Shown here: positions 37,301-49,179 of the stretch, one piece after another
How positions within the stretch are numbered: the first letter of the stretch is position 1
How the letters are laid out: each line of letters opens with the position of its first letter
From: Echiichthys vipera
Taxonomy: Eukaryota > Chordata > Actinopteri > Perciformes > Trachinidae
Length of the DNA stretch: 64,000 bases
Direction of reading: 5' to 3'
Assembly: GCA_963691815.1 (NCBI GenBank)
Contig: OY829663.1
Span: 5,232,023 to 5,296,022, forward strand
The notes under the pieces: model-generated
Databases searched by the model: none
What the model saw: only the letters and a program-made list of their open reading frames with translations
Told to the model about the DNA's origin: nothing
Program-made: the position numbers and the translations under genes

Positions 37301-40300
37301 CTTTGTGGAAGATGAGTTTGTCCCACAGGCTGTTGTTTCTGACGATGCCCTCCCTCACTTCGGCGAACTTCCTCTCCACGGCGAAGTTCAACAGCCATTT
37401 CTTGAAAGGCGTTTTGGCTCCGCTCTGAACCTGGTGACGAGATGTTTGATGACAGAGCGTGAAGAAATAAAACTGGGAGTGATGTTTAGAGCGGGGTGAG
37501 AGGAAAGAAGGGACCGTTGTGGTCGACCGGGGGTTAAATCTGGGTCAAAACAGTGACTCGAGTCCACATCTCTGCTATTACCTAATGATTGTTTTCATCA
37601 TGGATGAATCAGCTGATAATATTCTCCATTAATCGATTGTTTGAAAAATCTTAAGATGGTGAGAAATGTCACAAATACCAAGAGATTTTTGGGGTGCTGA
37701 AAAAAATAAGATCCCTGACCGTGACGCATTTTATTTAAGCCTACAACCTCCCCTACCCATAACTACATTCACTCCTGTCCTCTCCCCTCGACCCCCCCCC
37801 CTCCTTCCGCTCTCCTCACCCATTCAGCCCCGACCCCCCCCCCCCCCCCCCACTGCTCTTCAATCCATCCCCCCACCTCTATTGTTGTACCTGTTTCTGT
37901 CAGTTTGTCTGTATCAGCATCACCCCATGCCCCCTTTGCTTTGTTTCCCTGTCATCCTTGTCTTCTGTTGTTTGCTACCTGTTACATGTGTGTCTATGTA
38001 TTACCTGTCCTGCTCTGTAAGCGACTTTGGGTCTTTGAAAATTACTATACAAATTAAATGAATTATTATTATTATTTGAGTTTAGAACACCTGATGACAT
38101 ACACACTGAAAATAAAGCATTTTCACTGAATACATTTAGAGATATTCCAAAGTAAAAGTCCCATATTTGTACCTTAAAAAGGCTACATTTCTGAATACTT
38201 GCAATAAAAAGAGCATGTGCATTACCTGGATACATGTGCATTACCTGGAAATACATGTGCATTACCTAAATGTGCATTACCTGGATACATTAAGAGATAT
38301 TCCAAAGTAAAAGTCCCATATTTGTACCTTAAAAAGCTACATTTCTGAATACTTGCAACAAAAAGAGCAGGTGCATTACCTGGAAATACATTAAAAACAC
38401 ATCGCTCTATAAGTCTTGACTTACTGATATACTTGACGACATCTTTAACTACATACCCCTTTATTAAATCAATTTAGAGATTTTTCAAAGTAAAGTCCGT
38501 AGAAGTTTGATTAAATTTTCCATATGGCTGGGTGTGAAAAACGCAATAAATTGACACTTGGGAGAAAAGGATGTCATTCCAGCCCTAATACTCACTGTAT
38601 AAATGGATATTTAAGTTTAATTTATAACACTGTGTTGTATTTTATGAACTCTTTGCATGTTTTGTTTTGCAAAAAAATGTAATTTGTGAAGTAACTTAAG
38701 CTGAAAAGAAAACACTAAAGTACACTGAACTCACTGACTTTGTCATAGACGCGGTTGAGAAGTCGAGGTACGACTGGGAAGATGGTGGGCTGCAGGGCTT
38801 TCATGTCATCTGGCAGCAGTCTGATGTCTCCCTGGAAGAAGCCCACCTTCGCCCCAGCACCATACATCACTGTCTGCAAGAAACAGACACCAAGTTATCC
38901 TCTGTGGTCTCATTTAGAAATGCGATTATTCGTGTTCTTCTTCTTCAAAAAGAAAACGTTATTAGTCTCACCTGTACAACTCGCTCAAACATGTGTGCTA
39001 AAGGCAGGAAGGAGATGCTGACATCATCAGGACATGGACGAACTGCCGTCTGTTGGATGCACAAAGGCCCCGTTAGCAATGTGCTCTCAAAATATCCAAT
39101 TTTAACAAATGACATCCAATTGTTTGTTAAACATACTTCAAAGCTTTTGACGACACCTGCAGCGTCAGAGACGACATTCTCATGGGTCAACATCGCTCCC
39201 TTGGGGTTTCCTAAGAAGGAGAAGTGAAACATTTGACCTTTTTAAGACATTTTTATTTCAGGTAAACACACACACACACAGTTATGATAATTAACACATA
39301 AGACCAAATCTATATTCATTCTGTACTGGAGGTCAATGAAAGACATAATTTAAAGGTAAAATATAGAATTTCAGCAGCCAGGGGTCTCAGTCTGATGCAG
39401 TTTGGTGACATTTGCTCAGTTTGTTTCACTGATAACTTGAAACCCAGATGTCCGGTGACTCAGATCCTTCATCTGCTTAAATACATACTGTAGTTGTTGT
39501 ACACAGCCTAGTAAAGTTAACGCTTGACATCTTGCAGACCACAGCACCGACATTGGGGGATATATACATATATAAGAGAGCGTTACCTTGATTAAATCAG
39601 ATTTTTCTCGGTTTGAATATTGAAAAAAATGGATAATTTAATTACACAGCTCAACCAAATGTACCACAAAAAGGTCTATTCTTCTTTTTTGATATTTTTA
39701 TGCAGAAAAGTTAGATATTATAGCTAAAACAAGACGAGTTGTGTCCCTACAGCGATGCTAGCGGCCCTGCTTTGAGCTAAATGCTAACATCAGCATGTTC
39801 AGCAGGTATGTTTTAGATAAGATAAGCTTTTATTGATTTGCAGAGGTGGTTTTTAGGTGTTGCCACAGCACAAAGGACAAGATAAGTACAGATATAGAGA
39901 GCATAAAATAATGAGGTATAAAAAAACCCAATAAGAATAGAAGTAAAATAGAAACTACAGTATTAAGAGCTGTTAACATCTCAGTTAGCATGCTAATATT
40001 TGCAAAGTAGCACTATGTATTGGACAAATTGACTGTAAGATTGAAAAATCAGAGGATCAACCACCAATGTTATAACAATTAAGTGCAGGATACATGAATG
40101 TCCGATATGAAATCCTTCCAATAATGTTTGCGATACTTCAGTCTGGATCAGACGCGCCAACACCGCCATCCTTAGCCTAACGTGGCTAAAACTGAACTCA
40201 ACCTCTCGCTTCATGCTCCTTCTGTCCCGTCACGTGTTACATCCAACATCAATGTCAGTGATCCGACAACTACCTTTTCTTTATGATGTATGAACTGAAA

Positions 40301-43130
40301 CATAAAATGATCACCTGTCGTGCCGCTGGTGAAGCAAATGATACTGAGGTCCTCTGGCTTCGGTGGCTATTGGGTTGAGGACAAATAATCATCAGAACAA
40401 CATGTTGCAGCTTGTTAAACCTCATAAAAACATGAATATGTCAGAATTAAAACTTACATTTGGCTTTTGAAGATTATTTTCCCCCAGAGCCTGGAGAACA
40501 AAAAAAGACAACAAACAATTGAAGCAACTCTAAAACACATGCAAAGACTCATCAGAGGAAAAGCTAAACTGCTTATTTTACTGATGTTTCACCCGTTTGT
40601 AACTAATACGAGTCTCTGATCGCTAATTTAGCACATTCTTTATGGTCATATTTGCATATTTGATTGTTTCTCTGAGGGTTTTGGGGAGTGTTGGAAACTG
40701 TATCCACTCACAGCCATCCTTCGACTAACAAGCTCCTTATGTTTTGCAAAAAAAGTTTTTTTTAAAATGACCATTTTGTTTGAAATGGTGATTGCAAAGA
40801 GGTTAATGTTGAGTGTGGAAAGTCAGACAGCCAGGAACTGACAAAGGGCATTTGAAGCTAATTTGACATAGTGCCCAAACTGTGGAAAAAAGAAAAAAAG
40901 ACACTCACCAGTCACCGGGTATTTGTGTTCAAGCACACATTACCTCCACATCCTGCATCAGCACGATGTCCACGCCACACTTGGTTCCTCGCTCGACCAG
41001 CTCAGAGTCGAACGGGTCCATGACGACGATGGTTTTGAGAACTGGAGTCTCGCCTTTCTCTCGGGTCTGCAGCAACGTTTCTGCTTTGCTCTGATTGTCA
41101 CAGAGCACTGTGGAGATCTCCGCTGCAAGAAGAAGAAGAAAACTTAAGCTGCATTACCAGTCAAACTGACAGAACAGCAGCATAGTTTGACTCAAGTGCA
41201 GTTATTGTTAAATTTGTCGACACATCTGGTCTTTTTAGAAGATTCACAGTAAAAAAAACAAAGAAAGCAAAACAGATGTAATAGTCACGCACTTTGTCTT
41301 GTAATAAATGAGCCAGAATTGATTACATAATCAAAACGAAGCACAGATTGAAGGGTGTGGGTAAAGAAGTGAGAAGAGATTAGAGCACACTCGACACAGA
41401 TCCCTGTGGGGAGCGAGGAGTTACTAGACTCTGTAATTAGCAGCATTAAGAGTGCAAGAGAAGCTCCAATTACCTCGGTCGATAATGAACACAAGAGCTT
41501 CAGGACCCAGGGTGTCGTACAGGGGAACTGCTACCATGGAGTAGGTGTAGCAGGCCAGCTCACCGATAATCCACTTTGACGCAAAAAAAAAAGAAAAAGA
41601 GACACAGAATTTATCGTATGTTGTTCAAACCTCCTGTTCGGAGTTGTTGTTGGTGCTTAAACATCACACGGAAATTCAAGCGTTATTTTGAAAACACTTG
41701 AATTCTAAATGTTGTGTTTTCAAGGTTTGAAGTGCTTGAAAGTCCTTGAAATGTGGGTTACATAGGATGCCGAGAAGGGCCAATTATTATCTCGATTGAT
41801 CAATTAATCATTTGGTCTAGAAAACGTCTGACTTGAAAATCAGATGAGATTTCAAAATAAAAGCATAGCTAAAAATGTCCATCCCAATTTCTCAAAGTCC
41901 AAGGTGATGTCTTTAAATGTCCAAAGAGATTCAGTCTATATTTCTTTGCATGAAAAATGACTTTTAACTATTCTCAAAGTAGTTGGCGATCTTATTGTCG
42001 ATCAGTTAACTGACTTATCCTTGCAGCTCTAATCACAAGTCCATTTACAAACATGAAACGTCTTCCTTTAGTTCATCCTTACATGCTGTCACAAAACATG
42101 ATGTGGGTTATTTATACAATAACATCTAATTTATGTGATGAAGAAGTGCAATAATCAGTTTACTGTATATAAAATGTGCAATTTACCACAGCTGTCAAGT
42201 GCTGGAAAAGCTTCATAATGCACCTTGAAATACTTGAATTCGACTTGTATACCGTCAGCACGCTCACCTCAGGTCTATTCTGAGCAAAGATGCCAATAAA
42301 AGTGTCCGGGTTCGGCTTCAATCCCTTTTGAAGAAGCCCTGACCCCAGGTGCTCCGCTCTATCAGACACCTTCACACACACACACAAACACACACACACA
42401 GGAAGTGGAGTAAAGGTCAGTTCACAGCAGTTCATCTTCACCGTGTTTTTCTTTGCATGCTCCTTTACCTGTCTGTACTTCAGCCACTGGTATGGTCTCC
42501 CTGGTTTTCTGTAGCCTAAACAGGGTCCGTTTCCTGCAAATGAGACAACATTTTAAGCTCCCCTTCAGTCAAATATCTTTTTTTCGCCCTTGTTCCTACT
42601 GTTTGATGTTCAGGATTCATTGTGCAGAAGTATGCATGTGCAACATTTGACAGGAGAAAACCGTTTTCACATTTATCCGCTGGAAGTGGATAGTAAGAAA
42701 ATCGAGTGTGACGTAGAAACCGGCAGCCGCCAGTGACTGTACACCGAGAATGAGAGCACATCAATAGAGAGAAAGTAAAAGAATATCACCTGAAACTCTC
42801 AGACCCCTCTGAAAGACCTCATACATGGTCTTGGCGTCGTCATGGTAACACGACATCAGGTTGTTGTTAGCCTCAAGCAGCGCGGTCTTCCTCGCTCCAT
42901 CCTGAGGACATCAAGCAGAATCAATATGACCGTTCAACACAACTATTGAGGAATAAAACTATAAAAAACTTTACCTTGATGCCCAGAGTTTGCTTGTCGA
43001 GGTCGACGGGGCTGCGGAGGGGACTGGGCCGCGTGTGGAGGTAAAACAAGGTAGCGGCTGCCAGGGCGAACAGGGACACGATGGCCGTCGTCGGGAGAGG
43101 CGAGAACAACACCTGGAGTAGGAAGTCCAT
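34300..43130 (-). CDS. acsl5: Long-chain fatty acid-CoA ligase 5, 20 coding exons
   Basis: ACSL5 activates long-chain fatty acids to acyl-CoA (ATP to AMP + PPi) at ER and mitochondrial outer membranes. The spliced product is 683 residues, the length I recall for human ACSL5. It starts MDFLLQVLFSPLPTTA, matching the ACSL5-specific FSPLPTPA start, with a membrane anchor at about residues 14-31. Family motifs in order: SGTTGNPKGAM (263-273, ATP loop, split over exons 8 and 9), LAHMFERVVQ (308-317), YGQTECTAGC (444-453), DGWLHTGDIGKW (519-530) and IDRKKNIFKLAQGEYIAPEK (539-558). All introns are GT-AG and all phases agree, with no internal stop. Ten bases before the ATG is an acceptor (CCCGGCAG at 43141), so there is probably a non-coding exon further upstream, not located. 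gucy2g is divergent about 6 kb away. The only oddity is the donor-bearing minisatellite after exon 13. Confidence 0.96.
36705..37119 (-). repeat. 19-bp minisatellite carrying the exon 13 splice donor
   Basis: About 21 units of 19 bp fill the start of acsl5 intron 13. In minus sense the unit reads CAGGTAATGCACATGTATC or CAGGTACTGCACATGTATC. The first unit starts with CAG at 37119-37117, the last three bases of exon 13, so the authentic donor CAG|GTAATG belongs to the array. The unit closest to the exon ends ATTTACT, and units further away ATTTATC then ATGTATC, a gradient of variants. Because 19 is not divisible by three and the plus strand lacks stops, all three plus frames stay open for up to 118 codons; these are not genes. 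Confidence 0.95.
37560..37680. repeat. Dispersed repeat fragment in acsl5 intron 11
   Basis: Contains tcgattgtttgaaaaat and gatgaatcagctgataa. Related phrases in the opposite sense (gatcaattaatcatttgg, gtccaaagagattcag) occur at 41775-42015 in intron 4. These are words of a common fish repeat. Class unknown. Confidence 0.4.
37740..38078 (+). mobile_element. LINE-like 3' region with C-tracts and (ATT)n tail
   Basis: C/T-rich sequence with runs of 10 C (37792-37801) and 19 C (about 37833-37851) leads into ctgtaagcgactttgggtc, then attactatacaaattaaatg and (ATT)n. The 'gcgactttgggt... actatacaaat... ATT repeat' order is a typical 3' end of L2/CR1-like elements in fish. On the acsl5 sense strand the C-runs are G-runs. 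Confidence 0.5.
38120..38395. repeat. Tandem segmental duplication with minisatellite units
   Basis: The block gagatattccaaagtaaaag ... gagcatgtgcattacctgg at about 38138-38234 is repeated at about 38291-38386 with very few differences. Four to five copies of the donor-like unit atgtgcattacctgg lie between and after them (38214-38290, 38370-38385). These units are the same family as the array at 36705-37119. Confidence 0.85.
39760..40240. repeat. Dispersed repeat interrupted by a LINE tail in acsl5 intron 8
   Basis: The halves gctttgagctaaatgctaac (39770) and agttagcatgctaatatttg (39982) through aatgtccgatatgaaatcc belong to one common fish repeat. They are split at about 39815-39975 by a minus-oriented LINE 3' tail reading agataagataagcttttattg. 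The nesting gives relative age: LINE tail younger. Confidence 0.5.
41775..42015. repeat. Dispersed repeat in acsl5 intron 4
   Basis: Phrases tcgattgatcaattaatc, gatttcaaaataaaagc and aatgtccaaagagattcag belong to a fish interspersed repeat, related to 37560-37680 in opposite sense. Confidence 0.4.
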
Positions 43131-43355
43131 GGTGCAAGGTCTGCCGGGATGCAGAGAAGGGTCATTTAACACTTTGACCTCATCGACACACGCCCAATCG
43201 CTCTCCAAGAATACAACAGAGAATGAGCGGCTGTATTCACACAAAATTAAAAACAGGCTTTATACTCAGGAACCGGAAGGGTAAACTCCATTTGATGGCC
43301 TGGTCCAACGGATTCAGACATTTTCTCATTTGTTTCCTCAGGTTAAGGTCTAGAT

Positions 43356-43493
43356 CAGGGGAGCCCAATCCTGCTCCTGGAGAGCTACTGCCCTGCATGT
43401 TTAGCACATTAATAGACTCAGGTGTGTTGGACCAAAGAGAAACCTAAAACATGCAGGGCAGTAGCTCTCCAGGACCAGGATTCGGCACCCCTG
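43356..43493. mobile_element. hAT-like MITE upstream of acsl5
   Basis: A 138-bp near-palindrome with about 50-base terminal inverted repeats starts CAGGGGAGCCCAATCCTG and ends in the reverse complement CCCCTG. It is flanked by 8-bp direct repeats gtctagat and gtctagtt (7 of 8 identical). CAGGG termini with an 8-bp target duplication are hallmarks of hAT elements. It has no ORF. It lies about 215 bp upstream of the first coding exon of acsl5, so it may fall in the promoter or 5' intron. Confidence 0.75.
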
Positions 43494-45870
43494 GTCTAGT
43501 TCATTACAGGGTTGCAGTGCGTGTGTGAAGTGAAAGAGGTTAAAAGCAGATCGCAGCAGCTGTAGCCCAACAACTTCTGTAAAATGACCGTTTTTGAGCA
43601 TATAACGGTTTCAAAGGGCTGTTTGACGGCAAGGTGAAGCTGCGAAAACATAGCATACACTTAAACTGATATTGATTTTTTAAGGTGGCTAAAATGTGTT
43701 TAGCTTCCGCCGACTTCTGTCTGCTTCTTTAAACTGTGGCCGTGTCGACCACCATCCACTGTAGGTAACACTGATCACACTTGTATAAATCAGAACCACC
43801 CCTCTAAGATTTGTATCCTATTGTGCAATAATAAGCACTTCGACACGGCTCTTGATATCGTCTCCATAAGAACTTGAGGTCAAAGTCAACGTGACTTGTG
43901 CAACAGTTATTGATGGTCACTCAAGATAGAGTGCAACCCGTCAACGCTCACAGCAACAACATCACAGGCTGTGCACAGACTGGTGTTTAGCAACTTCTTT
44001 AAACTGAATATCCACATTTATTAATATAATATATATAAGAGCTTAATCATCTTAACTTTCTTTTTACAAAGCACATCCTGGTGGTGTACAGATATGAAGC
44101 AGCAAATCAAGAGTTGTGATCCTTAGAAAAAAAAAAGGATATTGACAGATTTAATTTAGGAAGTCTAAGTATTTAATGACGTGCAGAATGCAATCGATTT
44201 ATTCTCTGCTTTTTTACTGTATTTTATTTTGGAATTTATTTTTGTTGGATTGCTGTCTGGTTCATTCTTGTTAATATTTCCCCCCTTTTTGTTGTTGTTT
44301 GTTTTTATCCTGACGTTGACTTTTCCTGACACGTTTATTTTTGAATCATCCAGATTTTATGCAGAGCTATGCAGGCAATAACAATAACAATAATAATAAC
44401 TGAGTATTTACATCAACTGTTAAACAGCTGCTGCATGAGATTAAAAACATGTCTCAAAGTGGGACAAATGCAGTTTTTTAAATCTTAACACAAAGTTTGT
44501 CTTGACCTTTGAGACATGACGGTGATGTGTCATAATAAGGTCAAGGTTAATTATTTTATGAGTCGGAAAGCATTAAAAGTCACTGGAATAGTAATTAAGA
44601 AAGTAAAAGTTGTTGCTTATTCTCAGTGTCTCCAACAGCAACAGAGGACTCTTAATTGTGGTTATTGCTGTTTTTAGATCTTTTTGATTGTTATGTTACG
44701 GTGCTTTCTGTATTTTGTTTCCACTGCTGAGTCATTTCACTTGTTCTGTTCGTTACATTTGGCTTGTTGTGTCACTTCTTTTATTAATGCTGCATTCAGG
44801 TGCTCCTCAGATGTTCCCGTTACTTGAGTTTGGAAGTCGTTCTTTCCACTTCACTGTGTTCATGAGCTCTGACTGGTATAGTTTTACCTGACTTGTGTTC
44901 AGGGTAATGCTAAAAAATAACTTTTCTAACCAATCCTGGTCCCCCTAGGGGGCCAGCTACTAACTCATCTTACAAATCACATGTGAGCAAAAAGTCAATA
45001 GGTGAATTAAATAAAGTTTATTACCATCAACCCAACATTTACCTTCGTCCACCATGTTTCTGCAAAATGTGACGTCAAGTTGAGTACCAACATTTATGCA
45101 GACTTTACAGAGTTGTTCTGACGTGTTTTTGTAAATTTTCCTTGTGGGAAACTCATTTTTCTAATTATTCATACACCACATGAACGCAGCATATATTTAA
45201 TATTATTATAGTTTTGCGTGGACTGCAGACTGACGACCACTTTATGGATCCAAATAAAGAATATGCCCCAGATGGTGACACGAATGACAATAACAATGAC
45301 ATACAGATTTTTTTAGCCACTGTAAAACCCTCATTTGATAAGTATATTATTGCGCTATTACTGAGTTTATTATTATTTCAAATGCAACCGCTCTCCTACC
45401 TGCTGTTGCTCCTCTCAGCTGCTCCTCTCTGCTCCCAGGTGACAGCACTTAGGTGTGTTCGCACACAGCAGATCCTCTTCCTGTGCTCTGAAGGGAAACA
45501 CACTGAGAAGGAGAACTCGTAAAACTTCACTTCTGATGAGTCAAGAGGAACCTTTGAGCCTGACCTCCGCTGATAAAGACACACGACCACAGACATCTGA
45601 AATGGTGATTGATGGAAAAAAAAAAAGTCAGGAAAGCCGAGAGGCTGCAGCTGATGAAAGGTCAACACTCTTATCTCATGTTTCTCGTGGTCAAAGTGGG
45701 GTTAGGATCGAAGGGAAGAGATTTCTTGAGGTGACGATGATGGAATCAGCTGGAATTCACTAGTATTAAGAGCTTTTACTAAAGTAAAAGTAGTGATACC
45801 ACGCTGCAAAATACTGTTACAGGTGGATGTCCTGCATTCAAAATATTAAACCAGATAAATCCACATTCTG
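43494..45870. other. acsl5-gucy2g intergenic region, part 1
   Basis: Presumed to hold the acsl5 non-coding first exon and promoter, which I could not place. At 44937-44957 there is a 21-bp near-perfect palindrome (ctggtccccctagggggccag, one mismatched pair), shown here only as its location and core ccctaggg. No gene-like segment otherwise. Confidence 0.35.
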
Positions 45871-46140
45871 CTCTGGTCGACACTTCTGCCATATCTAAAC
45901 TACCACGCAGAGGTTTGGGGCTAGGAATTAAAAAAGGGCATTACATTCATTACCTAGTCTGCAAAAAAGAGCGATATGGATCATTGATAAGAATGGATGT
46001 ATTGGGATCACACAAAGTTATTATTCTTAGGGTCAATCGATCTTCAGACAGCACAAATAATATTAAAAGCAAAACTATGTTTTATTGGGTATAAGTCAGA
46101 AACTGTTACTTGAAAAGAGGCCATCGTTTAAGGGGAACAT
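45871..46140 (+). pseudogene. Degraded LINE reverse-transcriptase fragment
   Basis: The plus strand yields LLPYLNYHAEVWG, then after a frame break LQKRAIWIIDKN, then LQTAQIILKAK. These words, in this order, are the C-terminal end of reverse transcriptases of non-LTR elements in fish (Y-C-EVWG ... LQKRAIRII ... TAQIMYKAK). Frameshifts and stops separate them, so it is dead. Confidence 0.6.
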
Positions 46141-46259
46141 TTAATGTGCGTACAGGGAAGTACAGCGTACAGCCTCTGTGTTTCTATTTGAAAAGTAAAA
46201 CTGTGGAAGAGTCTGAATTGGGAGCACAAGGGACGTCCAAACATACACCTGTTTGAAAG

Positions 46260-46767
46260 ATGGGTGAACGGGCCCACCGGGCACAGGGGCCCATAAACTC
46301 AGGGGCCCTGACTCATAAAATGTTGCTGAAAAAGCCCAAATAATCACAAAGATGCTAAATGACCACAAACACACACAAAAGGACAACAAAGAGGAAAAGA
46401 AATGGTGTCTATAGGGATGCAAAATGACCATGAAGAGATGCTAAATGACCACAAACACACACAAAAGGACAACAAAGAGGAAAAGAATGTCTACAGGGAT
46501 GCAAAATGACCATGAAGAGATGCTAAATGATTGAAAACAAAACAAAGACGTGCTAAGTGATTAAAAATGTCCACAGAGAAACAAAATGACAACAGACTCT
46601 CAGACAACATAGAAATGTAAAATGTCTAAAAACAGATGCAAAACCACCACAAAAATAATGCAACATTACTAAAAATAGGTGAAAACAAAAAACATCGAAC
46701 CTGACAACTCTCGTTAAAACAACAATAGTAAAATAATACAGTAATACATATTTCATAAGATAATGCC
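46260..46767. repeat. Minisatellite, same family as 32515-32880
   Basis: A GC-rich header (gggcccaccgggcacagggg, 46270) precedes diverged units of aaatgaccacaaacacac, caacaaagaggaaaagaa and atgcaaaaccaccacaaaaa. The units share orientation with those near 32.6 kb. A SINE follows directly. Confidence 0.7.
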
Positions 46768-46945
46768 TCATGGAGCTGCCGGTGTAACAGCGGTTTGAAC
46801 AGTCGCCCCATGTAAAGAGGCTGAAGGTCCTTGAGGCAGCGGCCGCAGGTTCATCTCCGGCCTGCGGCCCTTTGCTGCATGTTTCTCCCTCTATCAATGA
46901 ATTTCATGTCTGTCCTATAAAATAAAAAAGGCTTGAAAAAACTGC
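46768..46945 (+). mobile_element. SINE with target-site duplication
   Basis: Reads catgtaaagaggctgaagg, ttgaggcagcggccgcagg (box B-like aggttcatctccgg), cctgcggccctttgctgc and ends in ataaaataaaaaaggc. This is a widespread fish SINE with a polymerase III-type head. It splits a repeat whose intact copy lies at 48229-48270 (ttcataagataatgcctcat): the left flank reads taatgcctca and the right flank aacgcctcattt, giving a short target duplication. Confidence 0.7.
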
Positions 46946-47051
46946 CAAAACAACGCCTCATTTGCAGATTTAAACATGGCTTTTTCAGAAGGGGGTGAAA
47001 CAGAGCATGTCAGAGGGTGAATACAGGAATATTCAGACAGACAGGATGAGA

Positions 47052-47053
47052 AT

Positions 47054-47085
<32 letters not shown>
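47052..47085. repeat. (AAT)n microsatellite
   Basis: About eleven uninterrupted AAT units. Confidence 0.9.
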
Positions 47086-48323
47086 GTGTTTTAAACATTA
47101 GAGCATGTTCTAGTAGTTGCTGAATATGGGACCTTTAATTTATTTGAATGAAAATACCTGTAGTCTAATTAGTAAGATGACAAAAAAGTTGAAATATATT
47201 GACTTTTGTTCACATCAGAGACACGTCAGTGCAGCAGCTTTTAATGCCTCATCTGATGGTGAGAGCAGAAGATAACCTCACATTTGATCACATGAGTAAA
47301 GTGAAAGTTTCTGGGGAGCAGGCACCCTTGAGACGTTACAATATACAGGTGAATGAGACAGGAGTGTGTGTGTTAGCCACAATAAGCTACTGTTCATTTG
47401 AGAAGCAAGGCTGCTGCAACCACAAAACCACTCTTGACTTGATGGATGCTTCTAACTGTAGAACATTTTAGACAAGGGAGCTTCTTCCAAACCCTTTTTG
47501 CATTGACAGATGCATGAAGTCAAACATTGTTTGTGCTCTGAGCTTCATGTGTTCACTAAGCAAATACAAACAAAGCTAATAACACGCTGCCTGGTGAGAA
47601 TAATATGATTCTGCTGGACAGTGCGCTGAAGGTAAAGGTTCATTAGGAGAAGCTTTGAGAGGTTACCTGGTGGGATTAACAGAGGTGCTTTAGGGCCATG
47701 TCTGAGCGGGGATCTCCTGGGGGTAAAAAAGCAGCCGAAGCCAGCAACACCACTAATGCACAACCTGCCGGCCTGTGGTCATTAGCACCTTAAACTGCAC
47801 ACAGGTGTGTGAACTTCCCTGTGCTACTAAGCAAGGCTCAACCTGCTCCCTCTGGTTTGTGCAGGAAAACTCCCAGGAGGGCCACGCCACAGTTTTCACT
47901 TTGGAGTTTGCTGCATTTCTATTTGTTATAATTGAATTAGCTGCAAAAACAACCAGAATACACATCTAGGTGTTTATTGTGTGTTTATTTTCCTCTTATT
48001 CACTGTAGTGTCTTGTAAACAAGAATACATTTGACGATGTATATCTTGAAAGGACGTTTTTTTTGTCACTGAGTCTGAAATCTCCACTCCAGCCGCACTT
48101 ACAGACACTAAACGTTACAGTTTTCCTCCTATCTATACTCTGAAAACCTGTGATTTGTCAACAAAACTAGAAGTTCTTGAACGTTGCTTTATCCAATATA
48201 CACATTTCTCATCTGTACATTTATGCTCACATTTCATAAGATAATGCCTCATTTGCATATTTTAACATACAACAACAAAGAACTTGTAATACAAAACATA
48301 TTTCTCTCAACGGGATGATAAAG

Positions 48324-48486
<163 letters not shown>

Positions 48487-48584
48487 ATGTACTTTGACTC
48501 TGGATTTATGAGCGATAAGACTGGATATCTCACCTTTAGAGTTTCCTGATTTATGGTCCATTTATCTCGATCCAGCAGTTCAGT

Positions 48585-49015
48585 ACTGTACTTAAGTACA
48601 ATTTTTACTTAAAAATATATAAGTATAATATTTCTATTTTATGATACTTATTACATCGACTGCACTACATTTCAGAGGGAAAAATTGTACTTTTCACATT
48701 TATCTGACAGCAAAAGCTACTTTACAAATGAATTATTTCGTTTTTAAGTAATATATTTTATAAAATCCAACTCAAATCTAAGTATGATAAACAAATTTTG
48801 AAATAAAAGTCAAATTTATGAGATTAAAGGTCCTAATTATGAGATTTGAAATGACAGAAAAGTCATAATTATGAGATAAAAAATTAAAAAGGATGAGATA
48901 AAAGTTATAAAATAAAAAAAATCTAAATTATGAGATTTGAAATATGAGATAAAAATCATAATAATGAGAAAAAATAGAAATAAAAAGCTGACACAAAAAT
49001 GCCCTTAAAAAAGTC
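48585..49015. repeat. Dispersed repeat plus (catAATTATGAGat)n minisatellite
   Basis: The first part (48585-48740) has ctgtacttaagtacaa, cactacatttcagagg and tatctgacagcaaaagc, shared with 49600-49770. The second (about 48790-49015) is a degenerate tandem array of roughly 20-bp units such as agtcataattatgagat. It ends 165 bp upstream of the gucy2g ATG. Confidence 0.6.
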
Positions 49016-49134
49016 ATGGAGAAAAATGAAAAGAATTAAAACAGATGACCCTGATGCCCTCTTTAGACCTCCCGCCTCCCCTCCACACATTTACATCTCC
49101 TCCTCCCTAAACATGCCCAGCACCACCAGTGAAG

Positions 49135-49142
49135 TATTTAAA
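49135..49142 (+). promoter_or_regulatory. Possible TATA box of gucy2g
   Basis: TATTTAAA lies 38 bp before the first in-frame ATG and 65 bp before the second (49207). A start about 30 bases downstream would give a very short 5'UTR and suit the second ATG. No other evidence. Confidence 0.3.
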
Positions 49143-49179
49143 CCCTGTGACATGAAGCAGCCAGTGTAATGATATAGTG

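Larger units (their letters stand above)
34300..43130 (-). other. acsl5: acsl5 coding exon map (minus strand)
   Basis: Exons 1 to 20 in transcript order: 43130-42975, 42901-42790, 42533-42469, 42369-42268, 41573-41474, 41122-40944, 40490-40458, 40366-40315, 39210-39137, 39049-38972, 38873-38739, 37430-37296, 37212-37117, 36504-36432, 36248-36160, 35882-35766, 35503-35360, 35274-35173, 34872-34801, 34437-34300 (TAA at 34302-34300). The lengths sum to 2052 bases (684 codons). Less certain edges are the exon 4 acceptor (AAG rather than CAG at 42370-42372) and the exon 11 donor, AAA|GTCAGT. Exon 7 is only 33 bases (11 residues). Each boundary was set by requiring continuity with the ACSL family alignment and an unbroken phase. 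Confidence 0.9.
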
